Positions 1 through 12,991 of a stretch of DNA of 61,069 nt are shown one piece after another. Both the position numbers and the translations under genes were made by a program. Location of the stretch: assembly GCA_008704415.1 (NCBI GenBank), contig VXIS01000293.1:1-61069 (forward strand), read 5' to 3'. Numbering within the stretch: the stretch's first letter is position 1; every line of letters begins with the position of its first letter. The DNA is from Sphaerosporella brunnea. Taxonomy: Eukaryota > Ascomycota > Pezizomycetes > Pezizales > Pyronemataceae. The notes under the pieces are model-generated. The model was not told where the DNA came from and ran no database searches. It was given only the letters and a program-made list of their open reading frames with translations.

Positions 1-11
1 AACCTGAACCG

Positions 12-3000
12 CCTCCCCTTCTTTTGTGCCCCTCCCAGCTTGTCTTCCCGTCACGCTCACACTTTGTTATGATCACATTATGTTAAGATCGGCCATGCAA
101 GTTTGAGATGGGTATAACGGCTCGTACTCGTAAATGTGTAGACGCGGGATGATGATCGCGGCTTTATCATCCGGCGCCGGAAACTTTCAGCACCGGCAGA
201 TGCATGCGGCCTTGGCCCTTTTCCCTGGTTTGTGAATCGATCCTTGCCATGGGATCCCCACGCACGGCGACAGCTCGCTCGGTTGATGCTGACAAAGAGT
301 GAATGCCCGGAACATTACCTGTGTCTATTATAGAGCATGGTATAAGCAGGCCGTACCGTGCTGCAGAATCGGAGACAACATTGCGCGAACAGCCGAGTCA
401 CAGGCTATGACGAGGCACTCAGGCAATCCAGGTAGTACAAGAGCTAGCAAAGTGGGTTACTCTACTCCCTCCCTCAGAATGCATGCATCATGCATGCTCT
501 CGTGAGTCCTATAACGGTGGCTTATTTGCTTTTTTGCTCTCCCCGCTGCAAATGATTGGTGTTGTCCAGCCCAGATTACCGAGGGCGAGGGTGGAAATGT
601 CGATTTCCCGTATTTGCAGTCACAAGGGGTGGCACAGGCAGGCAAAAAATTTCTAGTAAAGATCATCAGTTGGACATTGTCGTACATGCGTGAATGGACG
701 GTAGATGCCGTCGACTTGCTCACCAATCAGAATTAAGTTGAGTTATCAGAATGTTCGAGTGATATTCTTGTGAATCACACGCTCAGCGCAGCGTAACCTC
801 TGCTTGCCGTACATTCTATCGAATTAGCCTAGCCACTTCAAACGAACATGTGAAGAAGCTGTCGTGGAGAAGTATCTTTTGTCCAAAGGTTTTGTAGCTG
901 CCACCGTTCCGGAGCCGTGGGAGGTACCGGTCGCCTTGAGCACGGTCGCCTTGGATCTCAATTATCCAGAACAGCAGTCCGTTGCCGCTTCGAATTCAAA
1001 CTGTTCAGGCATTGCCGCATTTAATCTTATATTATATTATAAGGTAGTAGTGCTAGTTCCTTGGAAGGAGAATATGTGTATACGTATCTACTCTTCCAGC
1101 TACGTACAGATAAATGAATAAATTGGGGTACAGTATCAAGTCGGTGCTAGGAGCATGTGAAGCCGATGACTGCCGAGCCGAAATAACTGATATCGATACA
1201 TACCGGAGGATTCGGGGTGTGAAGGAAAAACTGGATTTGGAAAGGGGCAGCACTGGTACACGTGGATCAAGCTCCCCTTTGCTCGGTGAACGATCTTTAA
1301 CTCGGAATCCCGGTGTCTGGGTTGAGTGCTTGTGTGGTACCTACAACGTTCATAATCTAGGATACCTGGCTCGATCGGCCGGGTTTTCGGACACAACGAC
1401 TTTCTCAAACCCCCCTTCAATAAACTGCTAGGCAAAGCGGCTACAGCGAAAGAGTTATTTATCGAACTAAAGTTCTCACCGAACATTTGTACAGGGCCAA
1501 TATCGACCAGCTGGCGCTATCGAGGTACCGCAGCAAAGCTGATGCTGACCCCGCTGCCGCAAGGTTTAGAGATCGGAGCTCATCTCATTCACATATATTG
1601 CCGTCGGTGAAAACGGGCAGGGGAATAGCACAGCAACACCACCACACCATAATAATTACAGGCTTCCGTTTCTTGGTAGCCACGCGGCAATTGCATTTCT
1701 ACATGCTTGTTTCGTCTCTGGTACGACCTGATTGTTGTTGATAAAGTGATAGCAGCTATATACCAGAGTCATATTGCCTTGGCAACAGCACCAGAAAAGG
1801 GCTGGCTGCTCATGCAGGGGCTTTAATGGTTACAACTTTGGAGTATCCTGACATACCTCTGGATAGGCATTTGGCTAGGAGAAAGTGCATGATATTACGG
1901 GCAAGTTCTTCTTTTGGTCCTCCTTCTTCTTCGGACAGTTGCTTTCTTTCGTCGTACATAGCAGCATTTTCTTCCGTATGGATACTTCCGCATGGCAATG
2001 TGGGAGCGGGGTGAATGCAAGAACAGGCGGTGGGTTCTCGGCCAGGATCGATGCTTGCTTCGATTGGCTACTTGTTTGCGGATTGCCTGGGGATAAAGTA
2101 CCTTCACTGGATGCCGTCTGGCACAGAAAGTCTGGCAGTGCGGTATTGCAGTATCGCACTCTGAATCGGTGATGGATGAGAGACACGGGGAAACCCCACC
2201 GGTCAGGACTCAGGATCAGGCGAGAGGCGAGTCCAGCCGCACCCCAGGAACTAGCGCAGGGCCTTGGCTGCAGCTCTAGAACCGCATTGGTTCACGATTG
2301 GTGATGGCCACAATTTTAAACCTGTTTTTTTTTTCTGCGATGGACGGCTGGGATTACCTCCGACGGCATTGGGCCATGGTGTTAAGATCAGCTTCTTTCT
2401 GGCTCCCCTGCGGGCCTTACGGCCCAACTGCAGTTTGGGCAATGCAGGCTTTTGGCGGGCAGGCTTTTTGTGGCTTTTTTTTTGCAATCAGGGTAGCTGA
2501 CTCGAACGCCAGGATGCGGATTTCGTCATGCTCAAAGGTACCTGTACGCATTCACCCCGTCCTCCTGACTCCTTCAAACGTGGTGAGGAAACAGCAGAAA
2601 CCCCACGCAAAGTACCTGTTGGCATTGGACACATTGTGCTAGTACACGCCCCGCAAGCACACGTGGGAAGTCCCTTCGCAGAATACCAAACCCCAAACCC
2701 TTTTTCTCGTCTCCGCACGCACGACTGCAGATGGAACGTGTGATACACAAGAGCTGCCGGGACGCCCATTGTGGAAGCGGCGCTGATTGGCTCGATGGTG
2801 GACCTGCCATCCGTTCGGCAGCTGCAGTCCGTGCATCGAGTCCATCCATCCAGAACCCGCCATCCTCATCCATCTGGAGCTAGGCAGCCCTCCAAAGGCA
2901 TCTCCCGAAGCGTTCAGTGCACAGCCAACGCCACCGCCGCCGCCGCCGCCGCAGGCAGTTTGCTCTCTGCCTCAGACACCGATCCCATGGGACAAGGACC

Positions 3001-4985
3001 AGAAAGAGAGCAAGACGATTAGGGGGAGCGGCCGGGAGAGGAAAGCTGAAGTTGCCTGAATTACCTACGCCGACGAACCACGATGTTTGCAACCCTCCCT
3101 GCCTGGGATAGCTAGGTACTTACCTAGGTAGGTACTCTATCTATCTGCTTCTAGGGATCAGGATTCAGGAATAGAACGAACATACGGTACCCAGATGGGG
3201 GGCTTGCCGTAGCAACCTGCATCGATCTTTTATACATGCATTGTTGCAAATTCGACGCTTCACTCCCTATAGTAGATAATCGCCGGGGCGTCCTCGATTT
3301 CCTGACTAAAGTTTTAATTCGTCGCGAGACCTCCGACCCCGACTCGCAACTTCGAAGCTTGAAGGTTCCAGCCGCTCAAACTCCTCCCTACCTCTGCCTC
3401 CTCCGTCAGCACTCACCATCCGCACCCCCCCCCCCGCCACTGTGGCCTCGAACTCGTTCGCGCCCACGCACGCGGAGAAAGACACCATCGCCGACTCCGC
3501 TCCGGATGTATCACCCACTATCGGCAGCCTCGGATGCGGCGTCAGCGCAACTTCTACACGACGGCGAACTCCAAACGTCTCCCGCCGCGTTCAGTTTCCA
3601 CGTAGATGACCAGTCGCCACTGCCACTAGACCCCAGCTTGACCTACAGCCATTTCCCAGAACATTCTTTTCAACCCTCGCTGTCCCCGCCGGTCTCAAGC
3701 GCCATCAACGGCTTGCCCCGCTACCCCCAATCGCACCTGGACGGCTACTTCCCGATGCCGGAGTCAAGTCAGTCACATAACGCCGGGAAAGCACCACGAC
3801 GGAGACGCAGTGCCGGGGGCGCCGACGCGGTTAAACACCGCCGGACGAGATCGGGCTGCTTCACTTGCAGGACGCGCCGCGTAAAGGTATAATTTCCTCT
3901 GGCTTGGCTTCCGAGCGTACGCGAGACGGCCAGCTGACGATTGCTTCAAAGTGCGACGAGACGCATCCGATCTGCGAGCGTAAACATTCCGCTCCGGAGA
4001 TATTCGATTATTTGCACTTAGGCTGATACCCGCTCTCAGGATGTCAAAAAGGCGGCAGAGACTGCACGTATCCCGACGTCGCCCCCAACACCAAAGTAGC
4101 GACAGTTCAGAAGCGACGCGAAAAACCTGCCGTTGCGGAAGGTGCGAGGGAAGGAAGTTCGTCGCTGGAAGACGTGGAGGAGGAGGAGGAAGCAGACGAT
4201 TACGAGGATGACCCCAGCCCGCCAGAAATTCGTCCCCGGTTGAAGGCTTCAGCAAGTGAGAGTCATCTCAAGACGAATATTCGAAGAGAACCGTGGCCAT
4301 CAGATGATCAAAATCGTCGGAGCAAGAGTAGGAAGACAGCATATTCGGTCGACCAAAGTCCATCTCCGCACACGCATGACTCTTCGACACCCAATTCCCC
4401 CGCCGGCAACATGAGGCGGTCAGTGTCAACCCAGAGTCTAGTCAATTCTCCCAGTTGGGCGCATCTTCCGCATGGTGTGGCCTTTTATCTCAACTTCCAC
4501 CAGCAGATGCTCACACATCACCATTATCTGGTGAAAGGTGACAATGATGACTTTTTCAAGGTCACTTTGCTAGACCGTGCAGTCAAGAACAACGCGCTTT
4601 TGTATGCCGTAGCGGCATTCGCTTCGTTCCATTACAGTGTGTTTCACACCACCTGCGCCTTTCAAACGTTCTTGGAATACTACAACGAGGCGATTGCGCT
4701 GTTGCGGGTTTCTTTGAACGAAGAGCATACCATAGAAACCGTCATGACCATCTTGCAGCTTGCGATCTTCGAGGAATATTTGGCGATTGGGCAAGTCTGA
4801 TGGAGCACCGAAATGCAGCATCAAAAATTATCCATAGCACTTGGGATTCATCCACGATGGCAGAGACGGCTGAGCTCCGGACAGTGTTCAATTGGTTCGC
4901 CCACTTCGATTTGCTAGCGTCTATGATTGCGGGACACGAGGCGACGCTCACCGCGGAATGGTCATACAAAAATCGTGATGCTGTG
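12..4985. repeat. Left arm of giant inverted repeat
   Basis: This arm is the reverse complement of 4987-9980; the axis is the single T at 4986. Over about 5 kb the arms differ at roughly twenty places that I could find by eye, nearly all one- or two-base losses in this left arm. Examples: GG for GGG near 4782, four C for five near 2603, and missing single bases near 56, 68, 103, 265, 361, 560, 640, 811 and 911. The differences crowd toward base 1 and are rare near the centre. From 12 to 3505 I see no gene other than the upstream region of the truncated transcription factor. Confidence 0.95.
3506..4800 (+). pseudogene. Mirror copy of Zn2Cys6 gene, frameshifted
   Basis: The same gene as the one at 4987-6467, in the left arm. 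Exons 3506-3886, 3952-3979 and 4040-4800 reproduce the zinc cluster and regulatory domain. A single G is missing near 4782 (GG here, GGG in the right arm), so the frame stops at 4800 instead of running to the axis. I think this is a consensus error in a fold-back copy rather than a biological pseudogene, because the defect is a homopolymer deletion and the copy is otherwise essentially identical. Confidence 0.8.
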
Positions 4986-4986
4986 T

Positions 4987-6467
4987 CACAGCATCACGAT
5001 TTTTGTATGACCATTCCGCGGTGAGCGTCGCCTCGTGTCCCGCAATCATAGACGCTAGCAAATCGAAGTGGGCGAACCAATTGAACACTGTCCGGAGCTC
5101 AGCCGTCTCTGCCATCGTGGATGAATCCCAAGTGCTATGGATAATTTTTGATGCTGCATTTCGGTGCTCCATCAGACTTGCCCAATCGCCCAAATATTCC
5201 TCGAAGATCGCAAGCTGCAAGATGGTCATGACGGTTTCTATGGTATGCTCTTCGTTCAAAGAAACCCGCAACAGCGCAATCGCCTCGTTGTAGTATTCCA
5301 AGAACGTTTGAAAGGCGCAGGTGGTGTGAAACACACTGTAATGGAACGAAGCGAATGCCGCTACGGCATACAAAAGCGCGTTGTTCTTGACTGCACGGTC
5401 TAGCAAAGTGACCTTGAAAAAGTCATCATTGTCACCTTTCACCAGATAATGGTGATGTGTGAGCATCTGCTGGTGGAAGTTGAGATAAAAGGCCACACCA
5501 TGCGGAAGATGCGCCCAACTGGGAGAATTGACTAGACTCTGGGTTGACACTGACCGCCTCATGTTGCCGGCGGGGGAATTGGGTGTCGAAGAGTCATGCG
5601 TGTGCGGAGATGGACTTTGGTCGACCGAATATGCTGTCTTCCTACTCTTGCTCCGACGATTTTGATCATCTGATGGCCACGGTTCTCTTCGAATATTCGT
5701 CTTGAGATGACTCTCACTTGCTGAAGCCTTCAACCGGGGACGAATTTCTGGCGGGCTGGGGTCATCCTCGTAATCGTCTGCTTCCTCCTCCTCCTCCACG
5801 TCTTCCAGCGACGAACTTCCTTCCCTCGCACCTTCCGCAACGGCAGGTTTTTCGCGTCGCTTCTGAACTGTCGCTACTTTGGTGTTGGGGGCGACGTCGG
5901 GATACGTGCAGTCTCTGCCGCCTTTTTGACATCCTGAGAGCGGGTATCAGCCTAAGTGCAAATAATCGAATATCTCCGGAGCGGAATGTTTACGCTCGCA
6001 GATCGGATGCGTCTCGTCGCACTTTGAAGCAATCGTCAGCTGGCCGTCTCGCGTACGCTCGGAAGCCAAGCCAGAGGAAATTATACCTTTACGCGGCGCG
6101 TCCTGCAAGTGAAGCAGCCCGATCTCGTCCGGCGGTGTTTAACCGCGTCGGCGCCCCCGGCACTGCGTCTCCGTCGTGGTGCTTTCCCGGCGTTATGTGA
6201 CTGACTTGACTCCGGCATCGGGAAGTAGCCGTCCAGGTGCGATTGGGGGTAGCGGGGCAAGCCGTTGATGGCGCTTGAGACCGGCGGGGACAGCGAGGGT
6301 TGAAAAGAATGTTCTGGGAAATGGCTGTAGGTCAAGCTGGGGTCTAGTGGCAGTGGCGACTGGTCATCTACGTGGAAACTGAACGCGGCGGGAGACGTTT
6401 GGAGTTCGCCGTCGTGTAGAAGTTGCGCTGACGCCGCATCCGAGGCTGCCGATAGTGGGTGATACAT
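4987..6467 (-). CDS. Zn2Cys6 transcription factor, 3' end missing
   Basis: A fungal binuclear zinc-cluster transcription factor, expected to act in the nucleus by binding CGG-type half sites. Model: exon 1 6087-6467 (127 codons from the ATG at 6467), exon 2 5994-6021, exon 3 from 5933 to the repeat axis. The splice junctions assemble a zinc cluster starting at residue 118, with six Cys beginning CFTCRTRRVKC and then CERC; the two small introns fall inside it. An acidic EEEEEADDYEDD stretch and a Ser-rich linker follow. Next comes a helical region (for example HGVAFYLNFHQQMLTHH) typical of fungal-specific transcription factor domain 2. The protein ends only because the sequence turns back at 4986; the last codons seen beyond it are antisense of the other arm. 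A longer open frame upstream (to 6737) exists, but the ATG at 6467 gives the more usual N-terminus. Confidence 0.85.
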
Positions 6468-9400
6468 CCGGAGCGGAGTCGGCGATGGTGTCTTTCTCCG
6501 CGTGCGTGGGCGCGAACGAGTTCGAGGCCACAGTGGCGGGGGGGGGGGTGCGGATGGTGAGTGCTGACGGAGGAGGCAGAGGTAGGGAGGAGTTTGAGCG
6601 GCTGGAACCTTCAAGCTTCGAAGTTGCGAGTCGGGGTCGGAGGTCTCGCGACGAATTAAAACTTTAGTCAGGAAATCGAGGACGCCCCGGCGATTATCTA
6701 CTATAGGGAGTGAAGCGTCGAATTTGCAACAATGCATGTATAAAAGATCGATGCAGGTTGCTACGGCAAGCCCCCCATCTGGGTACCGTATGTTCGTTCT
6801 ATTCCTGAATCCTGATCCCTAGAAGCAGATAGATAGAGTACCTACCTAGGTAAGTACCTAGCTATCCCAGGCAGGGAGGGTTGCAAACATCGTGGTTCGT
6901 CGGCGTAGGTAATTCAGGCAACTTCAGCTTTCCTCTCCCGGCCGCTCCCCCTAATCGTCTTGCTCTCTTTCTGGTCCTTGTCCCATGGGATCGGTGTCTG
7001 AGGCAGAGAGCAAACTGCCTGCGGCGGCGGCGGCGGCGGTGGCGTTGGCTGTGCACTGAACGCTTCGGGAGATGCCTTTGGAGGGCTGCCTAGCTCCAGA
7101 TGGATGAGGATGGCGGGTTCTGGATGGATGGACTCGATGCACGGACTGCAGCTGCCGAACGGATGGCAGGTCCACCATCGAGCCAATCAGCGCCGCTTCC
7201 ACAATGGGCGTCCCGGCAGCTCTTGTGTATCACACGTTCCATCTGCAGTCGTGCGTGCGGAGACGAGAAAAAGGGTTTGGGGTTTGGTATTCTGCGAAGG
7301 GACTTCCCACGTGTGCTTGCGGGGCGTGTACTAGCACAATGTGTCCAATGCCAACAGGTACTTTGCGTGGGGGTTTCTGCTGTTTCCTCACCACGTTTGA
7401 AGGAGTCAGGAGGACGGGGTGAATGCGTACAGGTACCTTTGAGCATGACGAAATCCGCATCCTGGCGTTCGAGTCAGCTACCCTGATTGCAAAAAAAAGC
7501 CACAAAAAGCCTGCCCGCCAAAAGCCTGCATTGCCCAAACTGCAGTTGGGCCGTAAGGCCCGCAGGGGAGCCAGAAAGAAGCTGATCTTAACACCATGGC
7601 CCAATGCCGTCGGAGGTAATCCCAGCCGTCCATCGCAGAAAAAAAAAACAGGTTTAAAATTGTGGCCATCACCAATCGTGAACCAATGCGGTTCTAGAGC
7701 TGCAGCCAAGGCCCTGCGCTAGTTCCTGGGGTGCGGCTGGACTCGCCTCTCGCCTGATCCTGAGTCCTGACCGGTGGGGTTTCCCCGTGTCTCTCATCCA
7801 TCACCGATTCAGAGTGCGATACTGCAATACCGCACTGCCAGACTTTCTGTGCCAGACGGCATCCAGTGAAGGTACTTTATCCCCAGGCAATCCGCAAACA
7901 AGTAGCCAATCGAAGCAAGCATCGATCCTGGCCGAGAACCCACCGCCTGTTCTTGCATTCACCCCGCTCCCACATTGCCATGCGGAAGTATCCATACGGA
8001 AGAAAATGCTGCTATGTACGACGAAAGAAAGCAACTGTCCGAAGAAGAAGGAGGACCAAAAGAAGAACTTGCCCGTAATATCATGCACTTTCTCCTAGCC
8101 AAATGCCTATCCAGAGGTATGTCAGGATACTCCAAAGTTGTAACCATTAAAGCCCCTGCATGAGCAGCCAGCCCTTTTCTGGTGCTGTTGCCAAGGCAAT
8201 ATGACTCTGGTATATAGCTGCTATCACTTTATCAACAACAATCAGGTCGTACCAGAGACGAAACAAGCATGTAGAAATGCAATTGCCGCGTGGCTACCAA
8301 GAAACGGAAGCCTGTAATTATTATGGTGTGGTGGTGTTGCTGTGCTATTCCCCTGCCCGTTTTCACCGACGGCAATATATGTGAATGAGATGAGCTCCGA
8401 TCTCTAAACCTTGCGGGCAGCGGGGTCAGCATCAGCTTTGCTGCGGTACCTCGATAGCGCCAGCTGGTCGATATTGGCCCTGTACAAATGTTCGGTGAGA
8501 ACTTTAGTTCGATAAATAACTCTTTCGCTGTAGCCGCTTTGCCTAGCAGTTTATTGAAGGGGGGTTTGAGAAAGTCGTTGTGTCCGAAAACCCGGCCGAT
8601 CGAGCCAGGTATCCTAGATTATGAACGTTGTAGGTACCACACAAGCACTCAACCCAGACACCGGGATTCCGAGTTAAAGATCGTTCACCGAGCAAAGGGG
8701 AGCTTGATCCACGTGTACCAGTGCTGCCCCTTTCCAAATCCAGTTTTTCCTTCACACCCCGAATCCTCCGGTATGTATCGATATCAGTTATTTCGGCTCG
8801 GCAGTCATCGGCTTCACATGCTCCTAGCACCGACTTGATACTGTACCCCAATTTATTCATTTATCTGTACGTAGCTGGAAGAGTAGATACGTATACACAT
8901 ATTCTCCTTCCAAGGAACTAGCACTACTACCTTATAATATAATATAAGATTAAATGCGGCAATGCCTGAACAGTTTGAATTCGAAGCGGCAACGGACTGC
9001 TGTTCTGGATAATTGAGATCCAAGGCGACCGTGCTCAAGGCGACCGGTACCTCCCACGGGCTCCGGAACGGTGGCAGCTACAAAACCTTTGGACAAAAGA
9101 TACTTCTCCACGACAGCTTCTTCACATGTTCGTTTGAAGTGGGCTAGGCTAATTCGATAGAATATGTACGGCAAGCAGAGGTTACGCTGCGCTGAGCGTG
9201 TGATTCACAGAATATCACTCGAACATTCTGATAACTCAACTTAATTCTGATTGGTGAGCAAGTCGACGGCATCTACCGTCCATTCACGCATGTACGACAA
9301 TGTCCAACTGATGATCTTTACTAGAAATTTTTTGCCTGCCTTGTGCCACCCCTTGTGTGACTGCAAATACGGGAAATCGACATTTCCACCCTCAGCCCTC

Positions 9401-9980
9401 GGTAATCTGGGCTGGACAACACCAATCATTTGCAAGCGGGGGAGAGCAAAAAAGCAAATAAGCCACCGTTATAGGACTCACGAGAGCATGCATGATGCAT
9501 GCATTCTGAGGGAGGGAGTAGAGTAACCCCACTTTGCTAGCTCTTGTACTACCTGGATTGCCTGAGTGCCTCGTCATAGCCTGTGACTCGGCTGTTCGGC
9601 GCAATGTTGTCTCCGATTCTGCAGCACGGTACGGCCTGCTTATACCATGCTCTATAATAGACACAGGTAATGTTCCGGGCATTCACTCTTTGTCAGCATC
9701 AACCGAGCGAGCTGTCGGCCGTGCGTGGGGATCCCATGGCAAGGATCGATTCACAAACCAGGGAAAAGGGCCAAGGCCGCATGCATCTGCCGGTGCTGAA
9801 AGTTTCCGGCGCCGGATGATAAAGCCGTCGATCATCATCCCGCGTCTACACATTTACGAGTACGAGCCGTTATACCCATCTCAAACTTTGCATGGCCGAT
9901 CTTAACATAATGTGAATCATAACAAAGTGGTGAGCGTGACGGGAAGACAAAGCTGGGAGGGGCACAAAAGAAGGGGAGCG
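4987..9980. repeat. Right arm of giant inverted repeat
   Basis: Mirror image of 12-4985 and continuous with the unique sequence beyond 9980. This arm keeps the transcription factor reading frame open where the left arm breaks it, so it is the more reliable copy. Bases 6468-9980 hold the upstream region of that gene and no other gene that I can support; the open frames there are short and mirror-symmetric with the left arm. A (GGC)n run lies near 7021. Confidence 0.95.
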
Positions 9981-11704
9981 ATTCATGTGTTACAACAGGG
10001 ATGCTGGGGACTTGGAAAAATCGCGAGGACAAACCACCACACAAACATCGCCAATTCAGAAATGAATAACTCAACGTCAACACAGAATTTTTTAAATTCG
10101 GAGCGATAGATTTTTCAAGCGAGAGCCACTCTTTTAATCGCTCGGAGCTGGTGCCGTATTTTTTGCGTTGGTGAGATGGAGTAGCACACGGCGCGAAGGT
10201 TGTTTTTCCGCCGACTGCCTTTTGTATGGGAAACACACAAAAGTCAACTTCATCAAACCACCACCTTTTTACTCAGTTTTGGTAGCAATGGGAAGCATTT
10301 CATTTTGTGAATTCAATACAATAGATGGCGAGTGGTCAGTAAATTTTGATGTTTAGTGGGCAGTCAATGAAGTTGAAGCAAAATTTGAAGTTGTGTGGTA
10401 AGCCACAGCCTGGCGTGGTTCAGCCACAAAAGCGAATGGTGTTGTTGCCTTAAAGAGGTAAGGTGTGTCGCAACGCATGAATCGCTCCCAAAAGAAGACC
10501 GCCGGACAAGGGGGTCTGTGAGTGCGATGACTAGGGGGCCGTTACGTTCCTTCATTGCTCTTTCTGGCTGGTCATGTATACTACGGTACTTCCTACTCTA
10601 CAGGCAAGGAAGCATTTACTCTACAATTCTAGGTCCCATGTACTCGGAGGATTTGGGCGGATCTACTTTCTGCTTTTGGCACGTGAGCACGAACAAACGG
10701 TGAGATGAGTGGGAACTCCAAGTATAGAATGCCCGCCATGCGCCCGAGCCCGCCTTACGGAATGACAAATAACTGATTCCACCCCTCATGTGTAAAAAAA
10801 AAAAATTCTTCTGCTTGCGTGCGCATGCGGCCGCATTAACTTGTTCTCACCACCCATCAGCGAGTGATTGGTGGAATAGTCGAAGTGCTTGATAGTATGC
10901 ATACCACGGCGTCGGGTTCCTGAATCACGCACTATCTATGGCTCAACAGGCGACTGCACTGCAGGAAATATCTTTCACCGACAAGCTTCTCCTGGACATG
11001 GAAGTGAGATATTCTGCAGCTCCGTTCAGCGCTGCGCGGCCGGCCGTGGCTGTTCCTGCCTCTTAACTCTCGGCGTGCGGCCTGGCGCCCACGAGTGCGG
11101 GAACTTCCTTCTAGCTACCTACTCTGGTAAATATCAGGAGAGTAAGTACCTAGTCAATGTATGTCATCGTTTTTGAGGGATGTTTTCCAGCGACCAGGTA
11201 TATGAAGGAGATTGATACTAGAGAATCTGGCGTGACATTCGCTGTAGCGCGTAAAGCGCGCCAAACTACGGCAAAACAAGACCGCCTCAGCTTTTCATAC
11301 AAGCAAAGAGCGGTATTTATCGTGCAGCGATGAACAGTAGCCATCCCTTGCATCAGGTCCCGTTTAAGCCGTGACGTTAACTAGCGTTTCTTCCCACGTA
11401 AAGCAGGGTTCCAGCTTCAAAATGCACCCAGTAGCTTATGTTATCCCGTCAACATATATCGTAATTAACTGGTGAAAGATAATTCCCTGCCCCTTTTCGT
11501 TGCCAAAATATTGTCAGGACAGGATTGCTGCGGATTTGGTCGTATGTAGAGTTTTGGCTATGGAATCGGGACGACATAGGATCGTCTAAATTTATTTGAA
11601 TTCGGAACCCCACCTTGTGGCCCCGATGGTATTAAGGCTGAAGTTGTACTCATACAATATTGATTAAGCAACTTAGGCAGCTATAACGTTCCCTTGGAAG
11701 CACG
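9981..11704. other. Gene-free stretch after the inverted repeat
   Basis: No open frame here looks like a protein. All are under about 135 codons and none has a recognisable motif or a convincing splice set. The stretch is the first unique DNA beyond the inverted repeat. Confidence 0.6.
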
Positions 11705-12420
11705 ATCAGTCAGTTTTTTTGTTTTGTTTGTTTTATCATATTGTATTCGGCCGCTTGCAGCCATGGCATATATAGAGACGGAGACAATGCTACCCCTAGG
11801 CTCAAAAGTCCTATGTGGGGCCTGCGCCTCCAAAGGAAAAGGAATCAAGGAAATTCGTACCAGGTAAGCACACCAAGGAAAGCCATAAATGAACAAAAGG
11901 AATGAAGATACAGGGTCAAAACAATTTAAGCCTTAGAAGGCCACATCCAAACTTGTGTATTGCTCAAGAAAGCCATCACCGCTTTTGTACAACGGTCGTC
12001 AGACAACAGGATCTTGATGGAGGTATTCATCCTCCTTCTCTTGTGCCCCCGATGCCACTTCCTTCCACAACACTGCTTGTTCCTTCCGCCATCGCGCACA
12101 GAACTTGAACAGATGTTCTCTCGTCTGTACTGGTTTATTTGTACTGAACCAGCATTTGACGTCGTCGCGACGTCCGGTTTTGTGCAAATACAGAGCCGTT
12201 GGGGCTTCCCCCAGCCTGAACTGGAAGAAACGTGCTGCAAGGGGATTTCTGGATTTTTAGGCCGCAGGGTCAGGCGTTCTTCGATGGCGGAAGTAGCCCT
12301 TGGGGCGATCTGTCAGTTAGTTATGCCTGACCTGAATTTTGGAATTACGAGAGCCTTTCGAAAGAGCCTTGCTTTCGAATTGAGCGAGGAAAAACGTCAA
12401 AGGGCTTAATATTAGGTATT
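11705..12420 (-). mobile_element. LINE 3' end, copy A (5'-truncated)
   Basis: Read on the minus strand this is the C-terminal part of a fungal non-LTR retrotransposon polyprotein. Motifs include GEAPTALYLHKTG, then QTREHLF and a LLSDDRCTKAVMAFL block, as in the Cys/His-rich tail after the RNase H domain. Several frame breaks show it is dead. A shared 3' UTR follows, with a GCAGGCCCCACA block and a terminal block reading GGCCGAATACAATATG, and it ends in an A-rich tail at about 11705-11725. The same UTR occurs at 24945-25236, 37672-37960 and 37994-38570. Confidence 0.75.
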
Positions 12421-12689
12421 TCGTCGTTTGCAGTTAGTCCAGCCTAAAGCTGCACACCAGGCTCGATTATACATGTCGTTCGTGGGTGTAATCACAGCCT
12501 GTCACTCACGAATCAATGGCCCTTAACTTTTCGCCAGGATAGTTTTTATTTCCATGAAACACACGCACTTGATTTCTTTAGAGGCTCGCCTGAAAGCTCA
12601 CCGCTTTGGATAGCCCCCACGGCAAACCCGGCCTCAGAGGTACTTTCACCGCACCGACACGTCACAGGCCTATGCAGTCACAATGTGAC

Positions 12690-12991
12690 ACCTGCCCTTA
12701 TTCCTGGAAGTTGCACATCACTAATCTAGCCAATCGATGTCGTCATCGATCAGCCTTTCAAGGAGTTGCTTTCCAAGCAGCTGGAAGACCGGTTGGATGC
12801 ACTTTATGAGAATCCTCAAATGCTTGGTGAGGACCACCAGGAGTTGAGTGATTTGGCTAAGCGTTGGGTCGATGGGGTTCAAAGCGTAGCCCAAGTGAGT
12901 TTACTCCATGTAATGGGTATCGGCGGTAGCGTTTCATATTGTTTTGCAGGCATGGCGGGAGTTCAGCACAGCAGAAGCAACAGATGATTAG
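12690..12991 (+). pseudogene. Tigger/CENP-B-like DDE transposase relic
   Basis: The frame reads LIPGSCTSLI-stop-PIDVVIDQPFK and continues to QSVAQ. This matches the hallmark PGxCTSxxQPLD block and the following helix of Tigger/jerky-type (DDE_1) transposases; the conserved Gln codon has become TAG. A clean intron follows (12895-12949, GTGAGT to TTTTGCAG). The last exon gives AWREFSTAEATDD and a stop. The catalytic half upstream is not recognisable, so this is a truncated, dead copy. Confidence 0.65.

Noticed and set aside
3236..3505. 90-residue N-terminal extension of the Zn2Cys6 frame
   Set aside because: It is low-complexity and basic/Pro-rich with no support; the ATG at 3506 (6467 in the mirror) gives a typical N-terminus.
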